From Flavobacterium sp. ALJ2 (GTDB lineage: Bacteria; Bacteroidota; Bacteroidia; Flavobacteriales; Flavobacteriaceae), in NCBI RefSeq assembly GCF_015594725.1, contig NZ_JADNRC010000001.1:124001-188000 (forward strand): DNA of 64,000 nt, read 5' to 3'. This document shows, piece after piece, positions 17,053 to 26,400 of this stretch (the first letter of the stretch is position 1; each line of letters opens with the position of its first letter). Under the pieces are notes generated by a model, which saw nothing but the letters and a program-made list of their open reading frames with translations, did no database searches and had not been told where the DNA came from. The position numbers were made by a program, and so were the translations under genes.

Positions 17053-18144
17053 TTAGGACCTTTTTCTAAACAACTCCAATAAAATACTAGCAGCTGCAAA
17101 AGGTGAAATTTCATCATTTTGCACTGCTTTTTTGTTTTTATCAAGTTCGGCTATGATTTCGGGATGATTATAAAAGTTGTTTTTTAATTGTTCATTTATG
17201 GTTTCCATCATCCAAAATTGATTTTGCTCTTTTCTTTTTTCTTGAAAATAATAAGTACTTTTTGCCATTTCTAAATAATCAAGAATCGTTTGCCAAACTT
17301 CTGGAATTCCTTCATGAGTGATGGCACTACAAGTTGCGACAGTAGGTTGCCATCCTGATTTTTTGGCAGGAAATAAATGCAATGCTCTATTAAACTCCAT
17401 TTTTGCTAATCTTGCCTTTTTAATATTATCTCCATCGGCTTTGTTTATAACAATTGCATCTGCCATTTCCATAATCCCTCTTTTAATCCCTTGTAATTCA
17501 TCGCCAGCACCAGCGATTTTTAATAATAAGAAAAAATCTACCATACTGTGAACAGCAGTTTCACTTTGTCCAACGCCTACGGTTTCTATCAATATTGTAT
17601 CAAATCCAGCTGCTTCACAAAGAATAATTGTTTCCCTTGTTTTTCGGGCAACACCACCGAGAGTGTCACCAGAAGCACTAGGTCTGATAAAAGCATTCTT
17701 ATCTTTAACAAGTTCTTCCATTCGGGTTTTATCACCAAGAATACTTCCGTGTGAGAACGAACTGCTTGGATCAACCGCAAGAACAGCTAGTTTTTTTCCT
17801 AATTGGGTGAGTTTTATGCCAAAAGCTTCAATAAAAGTGCTTTTTCCAACGCCTGGTACTCCCGTAATCCCTATTCGAACCGATTGATTGGCATGAGGTA
17901 GGCAACTGTTTATTATTTCATTTGCTTTGGCTAAATGATCAGGATTGGTACTTTCTATAAGTGTAATTGCTCTACTTAATGCAGTTATGTTTCCAGATAA
18001 AATACCAGAAACCAATTCTTGTGCAGAAGGTTGAATTCGTCTAAAATGTTGAATTTGCTCAATTGATGTTTCGCTGGTAATTTCAGGTTGCGAAATTCCA
18101 GGCTTTTCATTTAAACTACTTCCTTGTTTTTTATGTGCAGACAA
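17053..18144 (-). CDS. meaB: Methylmalonyl-CoA mutase-associated GTPase MeaB
   Basis: MeaB is a G3E-type GTPase that loads and protects the adenosylcobalamin cofactor of methylmalonyl-CoA mutase. The 363 residues show the P-loop GVPGVGKST (95-103), the AVDPSSSFSHGSILGDKTRM switch region, IETVGVGQSE (DxxG-like region) and VINKADG (the NKxD base motif). The frame opens at TTG 18144; no ATG lies nearby, so the exact start is uncertain. The mutase is not in this window. A cobalamin adenosyltransferase gene at 35305-35874 makes the same cofactor. Confidence 0.92.
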   Translation of the reverse strand: MSAHKKQGSSLNEKPGISQPEITSETSIEQIQHFRRIQPSAQELVSGILSGNITALSRAITLIESTNPDHLAKANEIINSCLPHANQSVRIGITGVPGVGKSTFIEAFGIKLTQLGKKLAVLAVDPSSSFSHGSILGDKTRMEELVKDKNAFIRPSASGDTLGGVARKTRETIILCEAAGFDTILIETVGVGQSETAVHSMVDFFLLLKIAGAGDELQGIKRGIMEMADAIVINKADGDNIKKARLAKMEFNRALHLFPAKKSGWQPTVATCSAITHEGIPEVWQTILDYLEMAKSTYYFQEKRKEQNQFWMMETINEQLKNNFYNHPEIIAELDKNKKAVQNDEISPFAAASILLELFRKRS

Positions 18145-18178
18145 ACTCTTTTATTTTAAAAGGTAAAAGTAATCAAAA

Positions 18179-18224
18179 CATAAACAGTTTCAAAAGTAGA
18201 AAATAGCTTTTGAAACTGTTTATG
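18179..18224. terminator. Perfect 18-bp hairpin upstream of meaB
   Basis: Arms 18179-18196 and 18207-18224 pair at all 18 positions (core AAACAGTTTCAAAAG) with a 10-nt loop. On the minus strand it is followed by a T-rich stretch. It lies 145 bases after the oxidoreductase stop and 35 bases before the meaB start, so it probably ends the oxidoreductase transcript. A role in the meaB leader is possible. Confidence 0.65.
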
Positions 18225-18369
18225 TGTTTTTACCCCCGAATTTTGCTTGTTTTACTGTTTTTTATATAAATAACAGCTGGTGAACATTCTATAGAATATT
18301 CAAATTCGAGAAAACTCGTTTAATTGCTTTGCCTGTTGGCTATCTCTCGGGTTGTGACTGAATAAAAAA

Positions 18370-19011
18370 TTAATATGCTGCGGTGAAACGCACTTGGTGA
18401 TGTTTAGGAGTTTCAGCTTCATCGGCAATTGCTACTGCCAAATCCTCTACAGATATAATACTTCTTTGATTTTGATCAAAAACGGGGTTGTCTAATCCCA
18501 AACGATATTTACCAGTTCTACCAGTAGTAATTCCTGGGTGCATCTCGAAAGCAGGGCTGAAAAATGCCCAATCCAAGTCTTTTTCTTCTTTTAAAATATT
18601 TAAGTAATCTCTCGCCGCCGAAGCTCCAGCATAATATTCTTTTGGAAAATCAGGAGTATCTACAGCTTGTAAATTAGGAGCAACAAATAAACTCCCAGCT
18701 CCTCCAATTGTAATAAAGCGTTTTACACCCGATTGTTTTACAGCTTCCTGGATAGATTTTGAGCCAACAATAAAATCATCATATAGATTAGGGTTTGTCC
18801 AACCAGCATTATAAGCGCTAATTACAACATCGTTTCCTTTTAGTATAGTTGCCAATTCAGTTGTGTTCAGGATATCAGCTTTTATCCATTTAGCATTGAT
18901 AGAATCTTTTGGATTTCTTGCAATAGCAGTAATTTCATGATTGCGATTTGCTAATTCGTTTAAGATAGTTGAGCCAACAAAACCTGTAGCTCCGATAATT
19001 GCGATTTTCAT
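18370..19011 (-). CDS. NAD(P)-dependent oxidoreductase, atypical SDR (YwnB-like)
   Basis: A 213-residue Rossmann-fold protein with GATGFVG (8-14) at the N-terminus and ARNPKDS for NADP binding. It belongs to the NmrA/YwnB-like group of atypical short-chain dehydrogenases (IGGAGSLF, HPGITTGRTGKYRLG). Substrate unknown; relatives bind NAD(P)H and some act as redox sensors. It is encoded 55 bases after an Rrf2-type regulator on the same strand, the same pairing as ywnA and ywnB in Bacillus, so the regulator probably controls it. Confidence 0.8.
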   Translation of the reverse strand: MKIAIIGATGFVGSTILNELANRNHEITAIARNPKDSINAKWIKADILNTTELATILKGNDVVISAYNAGWTNPNLYDDFIVGSKSIQEAVKQSGVKRFITIGGAGSLFVAPNLQAVDTPDFPKEYYAGASAARDYLNILKEEKDLDWAFFSPAFEMHPGITTGRTGKYRLGLDNPVFDQNQRSIISVEDLAVAIADEAETPKHHQVRFTAAY

Positions 19012-19066
19012 AATATATAATTTAATTAGTAATAAAAAATGTTACAGTTTGGTTTAAAAAAATAGC

Positions 19067-19474
19067 TTAGAACTGATTTGAAAAAGTTTCTAATGTAACG
19101 GTGCTTAATTGCACATTTATTTTTTCGTTTATATCAGCATATAATAAGTCTAGATTTTCGTTTATTTTCTTTCCAACAGGACAATCTGGATTGGGCTGGT
19201 TTTTAGCGTAACCAAGATTTACGGTGTCAAAAGTTATTTTAAAAATATCCAGTAAAGTAATTTCCGAAGCAGGTTTTAATAATCGTGTGCCTCCATTTTT
19301 ACCTTCTTTGCTCTCTACAATATTATTTTTTTTAAGGTTCGAAATTTCTTTTCGTACCAATACAGGATTCAAATTAATGCTACCCGCAATGTATTCAGAT
19401 GATAGGTAATCATTTGGGAATTTCGATAGTAAAGTAAGAATATGTGTTGTTATGGCAAATTTACCTGAAATCAT
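19067..19474 (-). CDS. Rrf2 family transcriptional regulator (YwnA-like)
   Basis: A 135-residue DNA-binding protein. The winged helix-turn-helix is visible in residues 10-55 (LSKFPNDYLSSEYIAGSINLNPVLVRKEISNLKK, shown here only by its LSSEYIAGS core), followed by the Rrf2 wing GKNGGTRLLKPASEITLLDIF. A cysteine is present in PNPDCPVGKK, one of the usual sensor positions, but not the three-cysteine Fe-S cluster of IscR/NsrR. It is likely to repress itself and the downstream oxidoreductase. Its own promoter at 19494-19523 is one of the best in the window. Confidence 0.85.
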   Translation of the reverse strand: MISGKFAITTHILTLLSKFPNDYLSSEYIAGSINLNPVLVRKEISNLKKNNIVESKEGKNGGTRLLKPASEITLLDIFKITFDTVNLGYAKNQPNPDCPVGKKINENLDLLYADINEKINVQLSTVTLETFSNQF

Positions 19475-19493
19475 ACTGTAATAAAATATGTTA

Positions 19494-19523
19494 CAAATTT
19501 AAAGGTTTATATTAAACTAACAA
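19494..19523 (-). promoter_or_regulatory. Promoter of the Rrf2 regulator gene
   Basis: On the minus strand TTG (19523-19521), 19 bases, then TAAATTTG (19501-19494). This matches the Bacteroidetes -33/-7 consensus in sequence and spacing. The ATG lies 20 bases further on. Confidence 0.7.
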
Positions 19524-19589
19524 AATAATTTACTTTAAAATTAAATAATTTAAGTAGATATTAAGTGGTATTTTTGTTTTTTTTAGAAG

Positions 19590-20501
19590 ATGACTAATTT
19601 TATTTTAATTTTCGTTTTTATTTCTGTAGGGCTTATATTGCAAAATATCAAGGCTTTCCCTATACATATATATAAGACGTTAAACAAAATCGTAATTTAT
19701 TTATGCCTTCCTGCTTTGGCATTGTTTTTTATTCCGAAAATAAAATGGAGTACTGAATTGCTATTTCCTATTGGAGCAGCATGGATCTCTTTTATCGTTG
19801 CATTTCTTCTTTTTTCGATTTTAGGAAAAAAGTATGGGTGGTCAAATAAATTAATAGGATGCTTGATTCTTACAGCTGGATTGAGTAATACTTCATTTCT
19901 TGGTTATCCTATAATTGAGGCTTTGTATGGGAAATCAGGGTTGGAAACGGCAATTTTGGTCGATCAGCCAGGTTCCTTCGTTGTAATTTCGACTTTGGGT
20001 GTTTTTGTAGCAGCATTTTATTCCAAAGGAAGTCCTAATTCATTCGCAATTGCTAAGAAGATATTGACTTTTCCTCCATTTATTACATTTGTGATTGCTT
20101 GTTTTATGAACGTTTTTGCTTATGATTTTGATATGAATATTCAGTTTGTATTTCAAAAATTAGGTAGTTTGGTTACACCTCTTGCGCTGCTTTCCGTAGG
20201 TTTACAACTTCGTTTTGAAAAGAATAGCAGACACTGGAAGTTTTTAAGGCTAGGATTGTTTTTTAAGCTCATCATTACACCATTATTGTTTTTGATATTA
20301 TATGTTTTTATTTTAAAACAAAACTCATCAATAATTAAAGTCACTATTATGGAAATGGCCATGGCGCCTATGATTACTGGAAGTATTTTAGCTTCTACAT
20401 ATGGTTTAAAGCCCAGATTGAGTAGTATGATGATTGGTTTTGGAATTCCAATTTCGTTTATAACACTTGCGTTTTGGTATTTTATTATGAGTTTTATTTA
20501 G
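19590..20501 (+). CDS. AEC family transporter (auxin efflux carrier-like)
   Basis: A 303-residue inner-membrane protein with about ten hydrophobic segments in two halves and the typical LPALALFFIPKIKW and LSNTSFLGYPIIEALYG (family NxxFLGxP) motifs, plus PLALLSVGLQLRF in the middle. AEC proteins export or exchange organic acids and similar metabolites. It is divergent from the Rrf2 gene. TATTTTTG at 19569-19576 is a likely -7 box, which leaves a very short leader. The next gene (MFS) follows by 32 bases, so they are probably one transcript. Confidence 0.85.
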   Translation: MTNFILIFVFISVGLILQNIKAFPIHIYKTLNKIVIYLCLPALALFFIPKIKWSTELLFPIGAAWISFIVAFLLFSILGKKYGWSNKLIGCLILTAGLSNTSFLGYPIIEALYGKSGLETAILVDQPGSFVVISTLGVFVAAFYSKGSPNSFAIAKKILTFPPFITFVIACFMNVFAYDFDMNIQFVFQKLGSLVTPLALLSVGLQLRFEKNSRHWKFLRLGLFFKLIITPLLFLILYVFILKQNSSIIKVTIMEMAMAPMITGSILASTYGLKPRLSSMMIGFGIPISFITLAFWYFIMSFI

Positions 20502-20533
20502 TTTATATATTAATTTTTTAGTTCAATTTTATT

Positions 20534-21751
20534 ATGAGTTCGTCTAGTAATACAGCTACAATCGACGGTTCGGTTTTAGCTCAAAAAACAGTTTATTCTG
20601 TATTGTTTTCTATAGCCTTTGCACATTTATTAAATGATTTAATGCAAGCAGTAATCCCTGCTACTTATCCGATATTAAAGGATAATTTCAATTTAAATTT
20701 TACCCAAGTTGGATTAATTACTTTTGTTTTTCAGCTTACAGCTTCTTTATTACAACCTTTTATTGGGTTTTATACGGATAAAAAACCAATGCTATATTCA
20801 TTAGTTATAGGTATGGTCTTTACTATTTCAGGCTTATGTCTGTTGTCGGTATCTAATGAATTCTGGATGTTATTAATATCAGTTGGATTAGTAGGTATTG
20901 GTTCTTCTATATTTCATCCAGAGGCTTCTAGAGTTGCTTTTTTAGGTTCAGGAGGAAAACGTGGTTTGGCACAGTCCATCTTTCAATTAGGAGGAAACGC
21001 AGGAAGTGCAATAGGACCATTATTAGTGGCTTTAGTAGTTGCTCCTTATGGACAATCGCATGTTGTTTGGTTTGTGATTGCAGGAATATTGGGAATTATT
21101 ATTTTATCTAGAATAGCTGTCTGGTATGAGAATCATATGAATTTGAGAGATACAAAAAAAATAGATTCAGAAGAAACTACCGTTCCTTTGTCTGATAAAA
21201 AAATAACAATTTCGATTGTCGTTTTGCTATTTCTTATATTTTCTAAGTTTTTTTATATGGCAAGTATGTCGAGTTATTTCACTTTCTATTTAATAGATAA
21301 GTTTGGAATGAGTATACAGGATTCTCAGTTTTATTTATTCGTTTTCTTGGCATCTGTTGCGGCAGGAACATTAATAGGAGGGCCATTAGGAGATCGTTTT
21401 GGAAGAAAGTATATTATTTGGATTTCTATACTTGGTGCGGCTCCATTTACGTTATTATTGCCTTATGCAAATTTATTTTGGACAGGAATATTAGCTGTAA
21501 TAATTGGAGTTGTAATTGCTTCAGCATTTTCTGCTATTTTGGTTTTTGCACAAGAATTAAAACCAGGGAAAGTTGGAATGATTTCGGGCTTGTTCTTTGG
21601 ATTTGCTTTCGGAATGGGAGGATTAGGATCGGCAATTTTAGGTTATGTTGCTGATCAAACAACTATTGAATATGTTTTTAAAATAAGTTCCTATTTGCCT
21701 TTAATTGGAGTTCTTACTTATTTCTTGCCTAATATTAAAAACAAAGCATAA
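20534..21751 (+). CDS. MFS transporter, fosmidomycin-resistance (Fsr)-like
   Basis: A 405-residue, twelve-segment major facilitator. The start region AFAHLLNDLMQAVIPATYPIL and SSIFHPEASRVAF with GNAGSAIGPLL are typical of the Fsr subgroup, and GPLGDRFGRKYIIW is the MFS loop motif. Relatives export fosmidomycin or sugars; the real substrate is unknown. It probably shares a transcript with the AEC gene 32 bases upstream. Confidence 0.87.
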   Translation: MSSSSNTATIDGSVLAQKTVYSVLFSIAFAHLLNDLMQAVIPATYPILKDNFNLNFTQVGLITFVFQLTASLLQPFIGFYTDKKPMLYSLVIGMVFTISGLCLLSVSNEFWMLLISVGLVGIGSSIFHPEASRVAFLGSGGKRGLAQSIFQLGGNAGSAIGPLLVALVVAPYGQSHVVWFVIAGILGIIILSRIAVWYENHMNLRDTKKIDSEETTVPLSDKKITISIVVLLFLIFSKFFYMASMSSYFTFYLIDKFGMSIQDSQFYLFVFLASVAAGTLIGGPLGDRFGRKYIIWISILGAAPFTLLLPYANLFWTGILAVIIGVVIASAFSAILVFAQELKPGKVGMISGLFFGFAFGMGGLGSAILGYVADQTTIEYVFKISSYLPLIGVLTYFLPNIKNKA

Positions 21752-21850
21752 TTCTATCCAGTCTATCAACTTTATGATTTTTTTATAAGGAGCAATGTTT
21801 TCCTTGTGCTTTTTTTACTTATTTTTAAATAAAATTTTAAATAAATACTC

Positions 21851-22489
21851 ATGGCAACATTACGATTAGGAGATATAGCTCCAGATTTTGAAGCAAATAC
21901 AACTCAAGGTTCAATAAAATTTCATGAATGGTTAGGGGATTCTTGGGGAGTGTTATTTTCTCACCCCTCAGATTTTACTCCTGTTTGTACTACAGAGTTA
22001 GGAACGGTGGCTAACTATTACCCAGAATTTGTAAAAAGAAATACTAAAGTTATCGCTCTAAGTGTAGATGGTTTAGAATCACATTTAGAATGGATTAAAG
22101 ATATTAACGAGACTCAAAATACAATTGTAAATTATCCTATTATTGCCGACGAAGATAAAAAAGTAGCAAATTTATATGATATGTTACATCCAAATGCAAG
22201 TGATAAATTCACTGTACGTTCCGTTTTTATTATTGGAAATGACAAAAAGATAAAATTAACATTGACTTATCCAGCATCGACAGGAAGGAATTTTGATGAA
22301 TTGCTTCGTGTAATTGATAGTTTACAATTAACTGCAAATTATAGTGTTGCAACACCAGCAAACTGGAAAGACGGTGACGATGTGGTGATATCTCCATCGA
22401 TTCCTGATAGTGATATTGAAGCTAAGTTTCCAAAAGGACATAATTCTATAAAACCTTATTTAAGGATGACTCCTCAGCCTAATAAGTAG
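21851..22489 (+). CDS. Peroxiredoxin, 1-Cys (Prx6) type
   Basis: A 212-residue thiol peroxidase that reduces hydrogen peroxide and alkyl peroxides. The active site is HPSDFTPVCTTELG, with the peroxidatic cysteine at C46; the Prx6 extension with NWKDGDDVVISPSI and KPYLRMTPQP is present. It has no second, resolving cysteine in the usual place. Length is typical. It stands alone and ends at the terminator at 22507-22540. Confidence 0.93.
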   Translation: MATLRLGDIAPDFEANTTQGSIKFHEWLGDSWGVLFSHPSDFTPVCTTELGTVANYYPEFVKRNTKVIALSVDGLESHLEWIKDINETQNTIVNYPIIADEDKKVANLYDMLHPNASDKFTVRSVFIIGNDKKIKLTLTYPASTGRNFDELLRVIDSLQLTANYSVATPANWKDGDDVVISPSIPDSDIEAKFPKGHNSIKPYLRMTPQPNK

Positions 22490-22506
22490 GTTTAGTTATT
22501 GAAAAT

Positions 22507-22540
22507 AAAAAAAGGTATAATTCTCATTATACCTTTTTTT
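22507..22540. terminator. Bidirectional terminator
   Basis: Perfect 15-bp stem AAAAAAAGGTATAAT / ATTATACCTTTTTTT with loop TCTC. It ends the peroxiredoxin gene (+), and the antiporter gene (-) ends just beyond. Confidence 0.88.
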
Positions 22541-22544
22541 TGCC

Positions 22545-24788
22545 TTATACTTTTTTTCCGAATTGTTTCATTCTTTTTTTGTCACCAACAACCCAAATAA
22601 TATCATCTTTTTCTAAAATCAACTGTGATTCAGGATTCAGGATTCGTTCACCGTTTCTTTCAATTCCAACTACTAAAGCATTTGTTTTATGTCTGAATTC
22701 ACTAATGGTTTTTTTAGCAAATTCATCATCAGATAGTTCTAATTGATTTAAAACAATCTCCGATTCTTCAACTGCTTGTGGTATTTCAATTTCATTTTTG
22801 GTTAGATAATTTGTAAACTCATTTACTTGTGCATCTGTACCAATAACACATATTTCATCTCCAGGAAACAAACGTTCGGTTTTGGTTGGGATTTGTATAG
22901 TAATATCTCCACGTTTTATAAAAGCGATATTGATTCCTAATTCTTCTCTAATTTTTAATTCTTCCAGTGTTTTACCTGCTAGATTAGATTCTTTGGCAAT
23001 TTCAAATATCGACATATGCCCATCCCAAGGAGTTAAGTTGGCATATTTTCTATCTATTTTAGTGGTTTCTCGATCGTTAAGATTCTTTAGGAAATGATTC
23101 TCTATTCGATGGTATTGCTCGTTTAGTCTTTTAGGAAAAAATTGATATGCAGCTACAGCGATAACCAAGGCAACAAAAGCAACCAAGGGCGAGAAGAAGA
23201 TATTCAATAGGAATCCTACATAAAATAATCCTAACCCGATTCGTATTAAGATCATCATCATAATCGGACCACGGTATTTTCTTTCTTCCCATAAAAGCTC
23301 AACTTCTTTTACTGCAACTCGTCTTAATGAAAGAGCCCACAAAAATGGAGCAATAACTATAAGGGTAATAAGAGCAGCAATTGTATTTCCAAATCGGGTA
23401 TCTGCAACTAGTGGAGCTACATACTTAGCAGAAAGTAAAATAACTGCTGTTATAATTATTGTATGTATTATGATTTGAGTAATGTAAGAGCGTAATACAA
23501 TTTGCCAGGTACTAACAGACTTTATCGCTTGTGCATTAAGGCTATAACGGTTGATGTTTTTGATCCATTTGCGGGGTAGTTTTCGTTCTAAGTAATCGGA
23601 GAACGGAACAGCAAATTTAACCATAAACGGGGTTGTAAATGTGGTTACTGCTGATACTGCAACAACTATTGGGTACAAAAAGTCACTCGTTACATGAAGT
23701 GACATTCCTAAAGTTGCTATAATAAATGAGAACTCTCCAATTTGAGCCAAACTCATCCCAGTTTGTACTGATTGTTTTAATGGTTGTCCAGAGAGCAAGG
23801 CTCCTATAGTAGAACTTATTGATTGACCAAAAATAGTAACAAGTGTTAAAATTGCTACTGGAAGAGCGTGCGTGATAAGCATCTCAGGATTGATTAACAT
23901 TCCTACTGATACAAAGAAAATAGCGCCAAATAAATCTTTAACAGGTTTTATTAAATGCTCAATATGTTCAGCTTGTGTAGTTTCAGCGATAATAGACCCC
24001 ATGATAAAAGCTCCCAGAGCTGGAGAGAAACCAACATTTGAAGCTAAAATCACCATCATTAAACACAAAGCTAGTGAAATGATAAGCAACATTTCATCTG
24101 TTAATAAATGCTTCGCTTTTTTTAATAAAGTGGGGATAAAGAAGATTCCTCCAACAAACCAAGCAGTAAGGAAAAATGCTAATTTTAATACTGAAAGTAA
24201 TAGAGCGCTTCCTGAAAATTGTTGGCTTACTGCAATAGTCGATAGCAAAACCATCATCAAAATAGCTACTATGTCTTGTACAATTAGGGAGCCTATTACG
24301 ATACCAGCAAATTTTTGTGCCTTGACGCCCAATTCATCAAACGTCTTGAGAATAATGGTGGTAGAAGAGATTGATAAGATTACACCTAGAAAGATGCTAT
24401 CCATTTTAGACCAATCCATCCATTGACCGACCAAATAGCCTAAAGCGACCATGGTTATTATTTGAGTAATTGCGGTTATGGAGGCAGTACCACCGACTTT
24501 CATTAATTTTTTAAAGCTAAATTCGAGTCCTAAACTAAAAAGTAAAATGATTACACCAATCTCGGCCCAAACTTCTACACTTTTATTTTCGGTTACAGAA
24601 GGGAAAAAATCAATATGATTTCCTGCTAAAAATCCTGCGATTAGGTAGCCTAAAACCAAAGGCTGTTTTAGTTTTTTGAAAATTAGTACAGCTATTCCAG
24701 CTGTCATTAAGATTAGTCCTAAATCACTAATTAGTGGTTCTAAATGTTGTGTAGCATTTGTTACAGTCTCTGTTGGACTCATAGGCAT
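22545..24788 (-). CDS. CPA2 family cation:proton antiporter with two C-terminal RCK_C domains
   Basis: A 747-residue inner-membrane protein. Residues 1 to about 400 form a KefB/YbaL-like exchanger with about twelve segments (GYLIAGFLAGNHIDFFP, FSLGLEFSFKKL, SPALGAFIMGSIIAET). A second membrane region lies at about 425-560. The C-terminus has two TrkA-C (RCK_C) domains, near 600-665 and 690-745 (GDEICVIGTDAQVNEF and KDDIIWVVGDKKRM), which in relatives bind ligands that gate the transporter. No TrkA-N Rossmann domain is visible between them. The ion is probably K+ or Na+, not certain. Confidence 0.87.
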   Translation of the reverse strand: MPMSPTETVTNATQHLEPLISDLGLILMTAGIAVLIFKKLKQPLVLGYLIAGFLAGNHIDFFPSVTENKSVEVWAEIGVIILLFSLGLEFSFKKLMKVGGTASITAITQIITMVALGYLVGQWMDWSKMDSIFLGVILSISSTTIILKTFDELGVKAQKFAGIVIGSLIVQDIVAILMMVLLSTIAVSQQFSGSALLLSVLKLAFFLTAWFVGGIFFIPTLLKKAKHLLTDEMLLIISLALCLMMVILASNVGFSPALGAFIMGSIIAETTQAEHIEHLIKPVKDLFGAIFFVSVGMLINPEMLITHALPVAILTLVTIFGQSISSTIGALLSGQPLKQSVQTGMSLAQIGEFSFIIATLGMSLHVTSDFLYPIVVAVSAVTTFTTPFMVKFAVPFSDYLERKLPRKWIKNINRYSLNAQAIKSVSTWQIVLRSYITQIIIHTIIITAVILLSAKYVAPLVADTRFGNTIAALITLIVIAPFLWALSLRRVAVKEVELLWEERKYRGPIMMMILIRIGLGLFYVGFLLNIFFSPLVAFVALVIAVAAYQFFPKRLNEQYHRIENHFLKNLNDRETTKIDRKYANLTPWDGHMSIFEIAKESNLAGKTLEELKIREELGINIAFIKRGDITIQIPTKTERLFPGDEICVIGTDAQVNEFTNYLTKNEIEIPQAVEESEIVLNQLELSDDEFAKKTISEFRHKTNALVVGIERNGERILNPESQLILEKDDIIWVVGDKKRMKQFGKKV

Positions 24789-24896
24789 GTACTTTTTTTG
24801 TATTTATTTTTTGAATTGTCGTAAGATAGCAAAAAATAAAAAAAAATGAAAGTAATCGGATTTCAAAATTTTAAATTTAAGATAATTTTATAAAAT

Positions 24897-24944
24897 AAAA
24901 TCTCGTTATTTATAGTATAAGCACTTATAATTAACGAGATTTTT
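24897..24944. terminator. Hairpin terminator after purB
   Basis: AAAATCTCGTTA (24897-24908) pairs with TAACGAGATTTTT (24932-24944) around a 23-nt loop. Read on the minus strand, it directly follows the purB stop. Confidence 0.65.
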
Positions 24945-24961
24945 ATCTGTAAATGAAAATT

Positions 24962-26308
24962 TTAGATACCTAGAAAGTTGCTAGGCGTAATTTTCATCAG
25001 CTCTGCTTTGATTTCTTCAGAAACATCTAGAGTTGCAATAAAACTATGAATAGCATTTTTGTCAATTGCTTCATTTGTTCTCGTTAAACCTTTTAATGCC
25101 TCGTATGGATTTGGATATGCTTCACGACGTAAAATGGTTTGAATTGCTTCGGCAACGACTGCCCAGTTTTTTTCTAAATCTTCATGAAATTTAGATTCGT
25201 TTAAAAGTAATTTATTCAATCCTTTTAATGTCGCTTCAAAAGCAATAATAGTATGTCCTATAGGAACTCCAACGTTTCTTAAAACAGTACTATCTGTTAA
25301 ATCACGTTGTAATCTTGAAATTGGTAATTTAGCCGAAAGATGTTCGAATATTGCATTGGCGATTCCTAAATTTCCTTCAGAGTTTTCAAAATCAATAGGG
25401 TTTACTTTATGTGGCATAGCCGATGAACCAATTTCACCTGCTTTGATTTTTTGTTTGAAATATTCCATTGAAACATACGTCCAAATATCTCTGTCTAAAT
25501 CAATGATTATATTGTTGATTCTTTTTAAAGCATCAAAAAATGCTGCAAAATGATCATAATGTTCTATTTGTGTCGTTGGAAAAGAGTGGTGTAATCCAAG
25601 AATGTTTTCTACAAAATTACCACCGAATTTTTTCCAGTCAATTTGTGGGTAAGCAACATGATGTGCATTGTAGTTTCCAGTTGCTCCACCAAATTTAGCA
25701 GCAAATGGAATATTAAATAACAAACGCATCTGCTCTTCGATACGTTCTACAAAAACGCCAATTTCTTTACCTAAGCGAGTAGGAGAGGCTGGTTGTCCGT
25801 GAGTACGAGCAAGCATAGGAATATCTTTCCATTCTACACTCAACTCTTTTAATTTTGCAGTAAGTGTAATTAATGATGGCATATATACTCTTTCAAAAGC
25901 TTCTTTTGTAGAAAGAGGGATAGCGGTATTATTAATGTCTTGAGAAGTTAATCCAAAGTGGATAAACTCTTTGTATTCAGATAGACCTAGTTTTTCAAAA
26001 GCATCTTTAATAAAGTATTCAACGGCTTTTACATCGTGGTTAGTTACTTTTTCAGTTTCTTTTATCCAAAGGGCATCTTCTGTAGAGAAGTTTTTATAAA
26101 TGTTACGCAAACTTTCAAAAAGAGCTGAATTTACGTTTGCAAGCTGTGGCAATGGCACTTCACATAAAGCAATAAAGTATTCAACTTCAATCAATACCCG
26201 GTATTTAATCAGCGCTTCTTCAGAGAAAAATGGAGCTAATGAAAGGGTTTTGTTTCTATATCTTCCGTCAATTGGCGATATGGCATTCAATTCGTTTAAA
26301 GTAGTCAT
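24962..26308 (-). CDS. purB: Adenylosuccinate lyase
   Basis: This enzyme makes two eliminations in purine biosynthesis (SAICAR to AICAR, and adenylosuccinate to AMP). The 448 residues carry the fumarase/aspartase superfamily signature SSAMPHKVNPIDFENSEGN with the catalytic serine loop, plus ARTHGQPASPTRLGKE and a TSQDINNTA segment with conserved substrate-binding residues. The PurB-specific start (LNAISPIDGRYR) is clear. It is monocistronic, with a -7 box at 26334-26341 and a hairpin downstream. Confidence 0.95.
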   Translation of the reverse strand: MTTLNELNAISPIDGRYRNKTLSLAPFFSEEALIKYRVLIEVEYFIALCEVPLPQLANVNSALFESLRNIYKNFSTEDALWIKETEKVTNHDVKAVEYFIKDAFEKLGLSEYKEFIHFGLTSQDINNTAIPLSTKEAFERVYMPSLITLTAKLKELSVEWKDIPMLARTHGQPASPTRLGKEIGVFVERIEEQMRLLFNIPFAAKFGGATGNYNAHHVAYPQIDWKKFGGNFVENILGLHHSFPTTQIEHYDHFAAFFDALKRINNIIIDLDRDIWTYVSMEYFKQKIKAGEIGSSAMPHKVNPIDFENSEGNLGIANAIFEHLSAKLPISRLQRDLTDSTVLRNVGVPIGHTIIAFEATLKGLNKLLLNESKFHEDLEKNWAVVAEAIQTILRREAYPNPYEALKGLTRTNEAIDKNAIHSFIATLDVSEEIKAELMKITPSNFLGI

Positions 26309-26333
26309 TGTTGTGTTGTTAATTTTGAAGATG

Positions 26334-26341
26334 CAAATGTA
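26334..26341 (-). promoter_or_regulatory. -7 box for purB
   Basis: TACATTTG on the minus strand (26341-26334) matches TAnnTTTG and lies 25 bases upstream of the purB ATG. A -33 TTG at the right spacing is not evident. Confidence 0.55.
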
Positions 26342-26400
26342 AGTTATTGTTAAAACTTCTGAAAGTTAGTTGTGAGTTATTATAGTTAAACATTGCAATT

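Noticed and set aside
23872..24426. 184-codon + strand frame opposite the antiporter gene
   Set aside because: Shadow of a transmembrane gene: its codons mirror the antiporter, and it has no family pattern.
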